The notes under the pieces: model-generated
What the model saw: only the letters and a program-made list of their open reading frames with translations
Databases searched by the model: none
Told to the model about the DNA's origin: nothing
Translations under genes and position numbers: made by a program
In this document: one piece after another, positions 1 to 5,724 of the stretch
Numbering within the stretch: the stretch's first letter is position 1
Layout of the letters: each line of letters starts with the position of its first letter
Assembly: GCA_964429265.1 (NCBI GenBank)
Contig: CAYSBK010000044.1
Span: 1 to 14,955 of the forward strand
DNA length: 14,955 bases
DNA from: CAYSBK01 sp964429265
GTDB lineage: Bacteria > Planctomycetota > Phycisphaerae > Sedimentisphaerales > Anaerobacaceae
Reading direction: 5' to 3'

Positions 1-321
1 GGCCCGGCGGATGGAGCTGCTGCTGCGGCTACTTCTTATAGCGCCTGAGCCTGCCCTGGCCGATGGTCGGGCAGAACGTGCGGAACTGCTGTGGGACCTT
101 GAGTTGCCAGAGCTTGCGGGACGCTGGGCCGGCCGGCTGGCCGGGCGAGCACTGCTGCGGGCCGCCGGCTTGGAGGAGGCACGTGCACTGCTGCGGCCGC
201 GGGATGAGCGGCTCGAAGCCCTTGATTTCTTTGCGGATACCGGCTCGGCGGCGAACATCAGGACCACTGCGACCGCCGCCAAAACCGCAAGCATCCTCCT
301 GAAATGGTTTAACCGGAACAT
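1..321 (-). CDS. Exported Ser/Arg-rich low-complexity protein, N-terminal part
   Basis: The reading frame is open for 107 codons from an ATG at 321 to the window edge, so the 3' end is missing. A good Shine-Dalgarno (AAGGAAAGGAGAA) lies just upstream of the ATG. The first 30 residues form a textbook Sec signal peptide: a basic start (MFRLNHFRR), a hydrophobic core (LAVLAAVAVVLMFAA) and a likely cleavage site after EPVSA. What follows is almost only Ser, Arg, Ala and Pro (for example SRASSRSSRGRSSARASSKP), which makes it very basic and probably disordered. I recognise no family. It may be a small exported polycationic protein, or the export signal and linker of a larger protein whose folded domain lies outside the window. 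The frame itself is well supported by RBS and signal peptide; the function is unknown. Confidence 0.7.
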   Translation of the reverse strand, partial: MFRLNHFRRMLAVLAAVAVVLMFAAEPVSAKKSRASSRSSRGRSSARASSKPAARSSARPASRPAQRPASSGNSRSHSSSARSARPSARAGSGAIRSSRSSSSIRRA

Positions 322-532
322 CGCTGTTCTCCTTTCCTTCAAGAATTAGCTGCATTGCTGAATGCTTCAGATTCTGTTTTCTCGTTTCTTCGAATCACGT
401 GCGGGCCTCGAGGCTTGAACGAACCCCAGGCTCCACCTGTAATAGGCTGCAGCCGGTCCGTCCGGTAACGATAATTAGATGCGTCAACGCCCCGACCAAC
501 AGCCAAAAGAACGCGTTTCCACCGCCACTGTG

Positions 533-560
533 CAAAGTAACAGGCCTGTTTCGCCGATAG
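533..560 (+). promoter_or_regulatory. Candidate sigma-28 (FliA-type) promoter for the PAS gene
   Basis: The -10-like element GCCGATAG at 553-560 matches the FliA consensus GCCGATAA in 7 of 8 positions. The -35-like element CAAAGTAA at 533-540 matches TAAAGTTT in its AAAGT core. The spacer is 12 bases, one more than the classical 11. It sits about 80 bases before the PAS gene in the right orientation. If real, it would place that gene in a flagellar or chemotaxis regulon. Confidence 0.4.
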
Positions 561-601
561 AGGACCCCCGAGGGACGTAACGTGCAAGAATCCGAGGATA
601 C

Positions 602-621
602 GGCCGGCGTATAGACCGGCC
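602..621 (+). other. Leader hairpin before the PAS gene
   Basis: A perfect 6-bp GC stem, GGCCGG at 602-607 and CCGGCC at 616-621, closes an 8-base loop. It ends ten bases before the GGAG ribosome binding site at 631-634. It could affect mRNA stability or translation, but no ligand-binding structure is visible. Confidence 0.4.
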
Positions 622-641
622 CAGAGAACTGGAGAATCAAA

Positions 642-1289
642 ATGGACGACGTAATTGCCACACACAGGTCGGTGGAACAAAGCCTTCGGTACCTGTTGAC
701 GGCGGTGCGGGACAGCACAGAGGCGATGGCGTTCGTGGACGTCAACGGCGTAATCAAACACGCCAATGCCGCATGGGCCACACTGCACGGTTACAACGAG
801 CCGGGGGAACTGGTCTCGAAGCAGCTTTCGGCCTTTCACAACCAGGACCAGATGCAGAACGAAGTCGCACCCTTTATCGAAGAGGCTAAACGCCGTGGCG
901 TACTTACCGGACCGATGGAGCACACCCGCAGCGACGGCACGCCGTTCTTCACGCAGACCAAGGCGGTGGTGGTCCCCGACGAGCAGGGTCAGCCGGTTGG
1001 TCTGGTGCTCTTCGCCACCGACACCACCGAATCCAAACGCGTGGAGGACGAACTGCGTCAGCAATGCGACCAGCTCAGCCAGCGCGTGCAACTTCTGTCG
1101 ACCGAACTGAGGGCAGCCAACAGCAGGATCGAAGAGGAAAGTGCCGGTCGCGCCGCCGCCGAGCAGAAACTGCAGCGCTACCAGCGGGAGATGCGTGAGA
1201 TCCTGGGCGAGCTTCAGAAAGCCGTTGAGCACGCAGGTGAGCCGGCGCTTGCACAGGGTGCGGGTGTCGGCGGCAACGGCCAGCAGTAA
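642..1289 (+). CDS. Orphan PAS-domain protein with C-terminal coiled coil
   Basis: The protein has 215 residues. A single PAS sensor domain spans about residues 17-130: an RDSTEAMAFVDVNGVIKHAN start, then FVDVNG..., GYNEPGELVSK, a TRSDGTPFF strand and the C-terminal GLVLFATDTTESKR signature that usually links PAS to an output. From about 130 to 200 the chain is a charged, heptad-like helix, probably a coiled coil, and it ends in a Gly/Ala/Gln-rich tail. There is no kinase, GGDEF, HTH or methyl-accepting domain and no membrane segment, so it must signal through a partner, likely by dimerising or docking on another protein in the cytoplasm. GGAG seven bases upstream supports the start. A FliA-like promoter precedes it and an intrinsic terminator follows it, so it is probably monocistronic. 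The ligand or cofactor is not predictable from sequence. Confidence 0.85.
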   Translation: MDDVIATHRSVEQSLRYLLTAVRDSTEAMAFVDVNGVIKHANAAWATLHGYNEPGELVSKQLSAFHNQDQMQNEVAPFIEEAKRRGVLTGPMEHTRSDGTPFFTQTKAVVVPDEQGQPVGLVLFATDTTESKRVEDELRQQCDQLSQRVQLLSTELRAANSRIEEESAGRAAAEQKLQRYQREMREILGELQKAVEHAGEPALAQGAGVGGNGQQ

Positions 1290-1314
1290 CCCCGCTAGGC
1301 GCAGCCAAACATCA

Positions 1315-1364
1315 AAGGCCCCGACGATTCGGGCTTAAGCCCGCGTTGAGGGCCTTGTTTTTTT
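1315..1364 (+). terminator. Rho-independent terminator after the PAS gene
   Basis: Outer arms AAGGCCC (1315-1321) and GGGCCTT (1350-1356) enclose a second perfect hairpin, CGGGC-TTAA-GCCCG (1330-1343). The structure runs into a tract of seven T residues at 1358-1364. It starts 25 bases after the PAS stop codon. Confidence 0.85.
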
Positions 1365-1443
1365 GCAGCGGTTGCCGGCGGGGCCAACTTGCCGGGGAAT
1401 GTCACCACCCAGCGCCGCCATCTTGTGTTTGGAAAAGCCGGGC

Positions 1444-1472
1444 TTGACAAGTCCGCCGCAACCGGCGAGGAT
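1444..1472 (+). promoter_or_regulatory. Sigma-70-type promoter for the HAD gene
   Basis: A perfect -35 box TTGACA at 1444-1449 is followed after 17 bases by GAGGAT at 1467-1472, a weak -10 (3 of 6). Transcription would start near 1479, about 20 bases before the ATG at 1500. This favours the ATG at 1500 over the longer frame from 1389. Confidence 0.45.
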
Positions 1473-1499
1473 CAGGCCTGTGGTCATGGAACGACAGTG

Positions 1500-2189
1500 A
1501 TGTTATACGGCTTGATATTTGACGTTGACGGGGTGATTGCCGATACCGAGCCGCCGACGGCGACGGCGACGATTCGTATGTTCGAGCAGCTATTCGCCGT
1601 CAAGGACGTCAGGGCCGAGGACTTCGAAGCCGGCCTGGGCAAGGGGCCGGAGGCCTACATCCTGGCGGCCGCTGAGATTCACGGGCTGCAATTATCCAAC
1701 CAGCAGCTCACCCGGGCGGTTGCCGCGCGCGAGGAGAACTTTATTTCGCTGCTGCGTGAATCGCCGGTGCCGCCCTTTCCCGGCGTGCTGGAGCTGATGG
1801 AAGCCGCACTTGGTCGGCCGGATTTCAGGCTGGCCATCGCCACCTCCAGTTCGCGGAGAATGTCGCAGGTGGTTCTGGAAGGTGCAGGCGTTCCATACGA
1901 GAAGATGGCATACGTCTCGGGCAGCGACGTTACGCACAAGAAGCCGCATCCGGAGATTTTTCTGCGTGCGGCCGAGCGTATGGGCATCGAGCCGGGACGC
2001 TGCGTGGTTATCGAGGATACGATAGGCGGTGTTCAGGCAGCCCGGGCTGCAGGGACAAAATGCATCGCCGTAACCAACACCACCACGCCGGAGAACCTGG
2101 CACAAGCGGACGTGATTTGTCGCTCACTCGAAGAAATCAGCGTCCAGACGATAGTCGACCTGGTTGACGGCAGACCCGTCGGCTCTTAG
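1500..2189 (+). CDS. HAD-superfamily phosphatase / beta-phosphoglucomutase-like hydrolase
   Basis: This is a 229-residue haloacid-dehalogenase phosphohydrolase of the beta-phosphoglucomutase/phosphoglycolate phosphatase type (subfamily IA with helical cap). All four HAD motifs are present: motif I FDVDGVIADTE with nucleophile Asp8 and acid/base Asp10; motif II AIATSSS (Thr115/Ser116); motif III Lys147/148 in HKKPHPEIF; motif IV Glu172/Asp173 in VIEDTIGGVQAA. It should cleave or move a phosphate on a small phosphorylated metabolite in the cytosol, with Mg2+. The exact substrate cannot be read from sequence. The frame is open from 1389, but the extra 37 residues match nothing in the family, the HAD fold begins right at MLYGLIFDVDG, and a TTGACA box lies inside the extension, so I start at 1500. 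The SD there is weak. The stop overlaps the stop of the opposing UROD-like gene. Confidence 0.85.
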   Translation: MLYGLIFDVDGVIADTEPPTATATIRMFEQLFAVKDVRAEDFEAGLGKGPEAYILAAAEIHGLQLSNQQLTRAVAAREENFISLLRESPVPPFPGVLELMEAALGRPDFRLAIATSSSRRMSQVVLEGAGVPYEKMAYVSGSDVTHKKPHPEIFLRAAERMGIEPGRCVVIEDTIGGVQAARAAGTKCIAVTNTTTPENLAQADVICRSLEEISVQTIVDLVDGRPVGS

Positions 2190-3349
2190 CCGGCACATTC
2201 GAGGGCGGCCTCGGCCAGGGCGCGGATGTTCTCGGCCGGCGTGCCCGGTATGATGCTGTCGGAGGTGCTGAAGATAAACAGGGGGTCTTTGCCGGCCTGT
2301 TCGAATATCCTGCGGACCTGCTGTTTAATCTGCGAAGGCGTGCCGTTCTTCAATAGCTGCACCTGGTCGAAGTTGCCGACCATAACGACGCTGCCGCCGA
2401 GCTTTTGCCGGGCCTGCGCGAGGTCCTCGATGTCACCGCCGCACGCCGGCGGCGAAAGTGATTCGAGCGCGTGGCCTGCCAGCATTTCACGGTAAACCTC
2501 CAGAAGGCCGGCGCATCGGCCGCAGTTGTGAAACAGCACCTTCCGGCCGGCCCCCGCCAGGGCGTCGATGTATTGTTTCTCAAAAGGCAGGATATGTCGG
2601 CGGTAAAACTCCGCGCCGACCATAGCACTGTTGGCCACGTTGCCGACCACGCGCATAACGTCGCCGGCCGCCTGTGCGACCCGCGTGCCGACGGCGATGA
2701 CATCGGCGGTGCAAAGCTCCATAAGGTCGGCATAGAACTCGGGGTTGAGCACAGGGTCGGTAAGCAGATCTTCGAGCTTTCGCAGGCCGTACGCCGAGTT
2801 GAAAACGCTGCTGGGCACTCGCGGCAGCACGATTCCTCTGTCGCCGAGGCGGTTTTGGATTCGCGCCAGGTCGCTGAAATCGTATTCGGGCAGGGCCGGC
2901 CTGTATCGTCTTACAAGCTCGAGGTCGTCGGGTTTTTTTATCAGGGCCTCGGTCCTTACGTTTCGCAGCTTCATCCAGTCTTTTGTCGGGTCGCCGTGGA
3001 AGTCTTCGCCTTCAAGGTTGAACGATTCACTCAGCTCGCCGCCGGGCGTGACAATCCTGTGGGTAAGCCGGCTGCGGCCGTCCGAAAACTCCCATATGTT
3101 TTCCCACTGGGCGTTTTCGCGGTCGAAACCGACAGGCTCGAACACGTCGATGCCGACCCGCAGCATAATATCGATGCCGAGCACCTCGTGAAACCTTATC
3201 AGGTCGGCGATGACGTCGTCGCTGCGTTCACCTATTACGCAGTTTGGCGGGCCGTCCTGGATGTCGGTATCGGTTACGAACATCGTTACCGGCGTGCGGT
3301 CCGGCTCGGCCAGGTTGAAAACGTTCAATAGCCTTTGGCGTGAGTTCAT
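2186..3349 (-). CDS. UROD/MtaA-family protein (uroporphyrinogen decarboxylase-like)
   Basis: The protein has 387 residues and the fold signature of the uroporphyrinogen decarboxylase / corrinoid methyltransferase superfamily: MNSRQRLLNVFNLAEPDRTP at the start, a VGNVANSAM..F.RRHILPFEKQYIDAL core, then KVLFHNCGRCAG (residues 270-281) and IIPGTPAENIRAL (366-378). His274-x-Cys276 matches the first part of the zinc motif HxC...C of MtaA/CmuA-type methyltransferases. The distal Cys, expected in the SxGC stretch before the conserved P..TPxEN, is replaced by Asp364 (STSD). The true activity is therefore open: it may be a methyltransferase or a sub-family of unknown function, and it is unlikely to be the haem-pathway HemE. 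ATG at 3349 has GGAG eight bases upstream and the N-terminus matches the family, so 25 residues of the longer frame are dropped. No corrinoid protein gene is adjacent. Confidence 0.82.
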   Translation of the reverse strand: MNSRQRLLNVFNLAEPDRTPVTMFVTDTDIQDGPPNCVIGERSDDVIADLIRFHEVLGIDIMLRVGIDVFEPVGFDRENAQWENIWEFSDGRSRLTHRIVTPGGELSESFNLEGEDFHGDPTKDWMKLRNVRTEALIKKPDDLELVRRYRPALPEYDFSDLARIQNRLGDRGIVLPRVPSSVFNSAYGLRKLEDLLTDPVLNPEFYADLMELCTADVIAVGTRVAQAAGDVMRVVGNVANSAMVGAEFYRRHILPFEKQYIDALAGAGRKVLFHNCGRCAGLLEVYREMLAGHALESLSPPACGGDIEDLAQARQKLGGSVVMVGNFDQVQLLKNGTPSQIKQQVRRIFEQAGKDPLFIFSTSDSIIPGTPAENIRALAEAALECAG

Positions 3350-3491
3350 CGCGACGGCTCCTAATACAAACACCGATTCCAAGGCAATCAAGAAAACGGA
3401 TTGGCCTGTATCGGTCAAGCGCAACTTTCACCCCGGTGGTTCTTGGTCGGCGTTGGGGGTGCGTCCGGGCCGGTCGTAGCCGGAGCCGAGG

Positions 3492-3514
3492 AAGCGGCGG
3501 TCGCAAGCGGCGGT
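3492..3514. repeat. Short tandem direct repeat
   Basis: The decamer AAGCGGCGGT occurs at 3492-3501 and again at 3505-3514, separated by CGC. It lies just beyond the stop codon of the glycosyltransferase in the 166-base gap before the UROD-like gene. It may be remnant coding sequence from an older C-terminus or chance in GC-rich DNA. Confidence 0.4.
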
Positions 3515-3515
3515 T

Positions 3516-5276
3516 TCACCCAACCGACATCGACGCCGTCGGCAGCGCCGGCAGGAGATAATCACCCACTACCCTGTCCCAGCTCATCTGCCTGGCCAGC
3601 CAGTAGCCGCTCTGAATGAGGCGGTCGATTTGGAGGTTGCTTTTCGGCAGCCGCGTCATTATCTGCCGGGCGAGTTTACCGGCCCGGTCGGCCTCGATGC
3701 GGTCGCGCACGGTCCGGTCTATTTGCAGCAGTTGATACAGGTCGGCCGGCGCCTCGTCACCCAGGTCGGTATAGTCGGCCACGATGACGTTGTCGACGTC
3801 ACGGCCGGCGGTTATGTCGCGCAGGAAACCGAGACACCCGCACACGCTGCTGACCACGCATATGCCACCGAAGCTCAGCGGCTCGAACTGCGAGATGCCG
3901 AAAGGCTCGTAGATGCTCTGGCCGAACTCAACGTCGGTGCCTATCCGAAAATCCATGAAGCCGAGATTCTTCGGCATCGCCCGGCCGCAGTTGTCGCCGT
4001 CGAAAAACTGGTTGATGAAAACGACCTTGATATTGCGTGAACGGCTGTTGAATCTCTGAATAAGGGTGTACAGTTCGGCCTCGCCGCCGGATAAATCCGG
4101 CCAGTTTTCGCGATGTGCCACGGGCCAGCCGTAGGCCGACTCCATACTTTCAATGTCCCCGGCGCTGCGGCGGGCGACCTGTGTCGAAAGCAGAAAGAAA
4201 ACGCCGCTCCTGCCGTCACTGCGGAAATATTTCTCCAGTTCATCCAAAACCGCCAGGTCCCGCCAGATTCCCTTGCTGACAATCAGCCTGGTTACATGCG
4301 TGAACACCACCTCCGGCCAGAAACCCAGCAGCCTCTGGCAGTACAGTTGCAGCTTCGCCTTGGCGCCGATTTTGTCCTCGACCTTGATTTGATAAGCCGG
4401 CACGCCGTTGTAAACGACGTTGATATCGGCGGCGGCAAATTGCGGGTCGAGCAGCTTCAGCTCATCAACCACCTGGTTGCCGACCGCGTATATCGTGTCG
4501 CAGTGACTCGCCGCGCGCACCAGCGTGTGCTTGAAGAAGTCGTCCTGTCTGCCGAACAGGTCGTCAACGTAGAAACCGCTGCCGGCCGCGCTGTTCAGCA
4601 CGTTGTAGAACATCGTGTCGTGGCCGGGATGGTTTTCGACTATCCGACGTATCGTGGCGACCTCGTGGGCATAGAAGGCGGTCTTGCACCGGCGGCCGGG
4701 CTCGACCATCGCCGCAAGCGTCGTAGGCAGGCCCATAAACTCGTGCGCGACGAACGTGGTCGAGTCGCCGACGGCACCAATCGCTTCCAGCGCCCCAAGT
4801 GCCGGTGCGGCCAGACGCACGTACTGTTCGTATTCCCAGAGGTGCTCGTACCTGTCGCTGCGAATGCCGAACTGCTCGTAAAGGCGTCTCTTGAGAAAAT
4901 CAACCGGCGCCTTCTCAACATTCCTTACGTCGACCAGCAGCACCTCCGGCGTGGTTTCGACGCCGGTCTGCTCATTGACGAACCTTACCCGGCCGTAAAC
5001 CAGCGGAGCATTGTAAAGCTCTTCGACCTTTCGCAGCGACTGGCTGTGGCGGGTCGCCGCGGTGCCGTTTTCACGGCAGTACAGGACCCTGCCGTTCGGC
5101 CCGAGACGTTGTTCGACCGGCAGGTCGTGGGTGAACATCGGGCTTACAAGAATGGACCTGCCGACGGCGTCGCCGTAGCAGCGCGACGTGAAAAGGCCGG
5201 CCAGCACCGCACCGATCCCCCCGACCTTGCCGACGGCCTCGTGGGTTACGTGGACAAGCGTTGTTTTATCGGCCAT
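3516..5276 (-). CDS. Glycogen synthase-like GT-B glycosyltransferase
   Basis: The protein has 586 residues. It begins with the nucleotide-sugar-binding loop of glycogen/starch synthases, THEAVGKVGGIGAVL, with Lys17-Val-Gly-Gly. The middle has HEFMGLPT (His178). The C-terminal domain carries the retaining-enzyme EX7E signature, EPFGISQFE (Glu457 and Glu465), followed by LSFGGICVVSS. The architecture is a two-Rossmann GT-B fold that transfers glucose from ADP- or UDP-glucose to a growing alpha-1,4-glucan in the cytoplasm. The N-terminal context resembles the GT3 (eukaryote-type) form as much as bacterial GT5 GlgA, so the donor sugar is uncertain. ATG at 5276 is preceded by GGAAGGAAA; an upstream TTG would put the SD inside the gene and is rejected. 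No other glycogen gene is adjacent. Confidence 0.8.
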   Translation of the reverse strand: MADKTTLVHVTHEAVGKVGGIGAVLAGLFTSRCYGDAVGRSILVSPMFTHDLPVEQRLGPNGRVLYCRENGTAATRHSQSLRKVEELYNAPLVYGRVRFVNEQTGVETTPEVLLVDVRNVEKAPVDFLKRRLYEQFGIRSDRYEHLWEYEQYVRLAAPALGALEAIGAVGDSTTFVAHEFMGLPTTLAAMVEPGRRCKTAFYAHEVATIRRIVENHPGHDTMFYNVLNSAAGSGFYVDDLFGRQDDFFKHTLVRAASHCDTIYAVGNQVVDELKLLDPQFAAADINVVYNGVPAYQIKVEDKIGAKAKLQLYCQRLLGFWPEVVFTHVTRLIVSKGIWRDLAVLDELEKYFRSDGRSGVFFLLSTQVARRSAGDIESMESAYGWPVAHRENWPDLSGGEAELYTLIQRFNSRSRNIKVVFINQFFDGDNCGRAMPKNLGFMDFRIGTDVEFGQSIYEPFGISQFEPLSFGGICVVSSVCGCLGFLRDITAGRDVDNVIVADYTDLGDEAPADLYQLLQIDRTVRDRIEADRAGKLARQIMTRLPKSNLQIDRLIQSGYWLARQMSWDRVVGDYLLPALPTASMSVG

Positions 5277-5308
5277 GCTACATTTCCTTCCAGGTTGCAA
5301 TACGTGCA

Positions 5309-5325
5309 GCGGCCTCGACGGCCGC
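5309..5325 (-). other. Leader hairpin and AT-rich patch upstream of the glycosyltransferase
   Basis: A perfect GCGGCC/GGCCGC stem with a 5-base loop lies about 33 bases before the glycosyltransferase start. Just upstream, at about 5338-5358, is the only AT-rich stretch nearby (TTGTTTTATATAG on the minus strand). It is a plausible promoter location, but I cannot assign clean -35/-10 boxes. Confidence 0.3.
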
Positions 5326-5468
5326 GGATCTTTCCATACAAACTATATAAAACAATACGTCCGGGCCAAAAAACGGAGCGAGCGAAAACACCCGGTTGCA
5401 GTGTCCGATAAGACCTTTTCAGATTCTTGCCGTCCGCGAAATCGGCACCAAGACGGGCGTGGTGAAGG

Positions 5469-5708
5469 AAAAATCGCAACGTCGCGGTAATTACCAGAGC
5501 CATTGCCGCGCCGGTCCAGCAGCAATAACAGCCGGGCCGGGCGATCGAGCAGATAGTTCCTTTCGTCAGGCAGCAGGTGCAGATTCAAAACAAAGCCACG
5601 GTCTACGTCTGTCGCAACTATGCCTGCGATGCGCCGGTCAATACCGTCGAACAACTCAGGACCTTGCTCGAAAACAGCACCGCCACAGGCAATAGCCAGG
5701 CGGATTGA
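5469..5708 (+). pseudogene. Decayed 3' end of a YyaL/DUF255 (thioredoxin-domain, SPATA20-like) gene
   Basis: One plus-strand frame reads ...GRAIEQIVPFVRQQVQIQ, then NKATVYVCRNYACDAPVNTV and EQLRTLLEN, ending at a TGA at 5706-5708. The AT-YVCRNYAC--P block, followed by a short helix, is the signature C-terminus of the YyaL/SSP411 family (DUF255 thioredoxin fold plus six-hairpin glycosidase-like domain, normally about 600-700 residues). The same frame continues upstream through KNRNVAVITRAI, where the family has a PNKVVVL-like strand, but is broken by TAA at 5526-5528 and TGA at 5463-5465. No start codon or RBS is present, and the rest of the gene is absent from the window. This is a deletion relic between two minus-strand genes. 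The family match is by motif memory, not by search. Confidence 0.6.
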
Positions 5709-5724
5709 CGGGGCCTGGCGACGG

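Larger units (their letters stand above)
322..641. other. Divergent intergenic region
   Basis: This 320-base gap separates two divergently transcribed genes. I see no convincing coding frame in it: all frames are broken or match no family. It holds a FliA-like promoter at 533-560, a leader hairpin at 602-621, and a small 5-bp inverted repeat GCATT/AATGC at 352-365 close to the minus-strand gene. The sequence has no pattern I recognise as a known riboswitch. Confidence 0.6.

Noticed and set aside
540..641. Riboswitch in the PAS leader
   Set aside because: Only one simple hairpin and no conserved aptamer pattern that I can recognise (checked by eye against c-di-GMP type elements).
339..1232. 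Long minus-strand frame of 297 codons opposite the PAS gene
   Set aside because: It is antisense to a clear PAS protein with RBS and terminator, has no recognisable domain, and its composition is that of a mirrored GC-rich gene.
1389..1499. Upstream extension of the HAD gene
   Set aside because: The 37 extra residues match no HAD feature and contain a TTGACA promoter box; the fold begins at the ATG at 1500.
3350..3440. Promoter of the UROD-like gene
   Set aside because: Candidate pairs (TTGACC with TTTCTT, TTGATT with TGTATT) are weak, and the latter would start transcription inside the RBS, so none is annotated.
4113..5411. Plus-strand frame of 432 codons opposite the glycosyltransferase
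   Set aside because: It is a mirror frame of a motif-rich glycogen synthase, with no family resemblance and no plausible RBS context.
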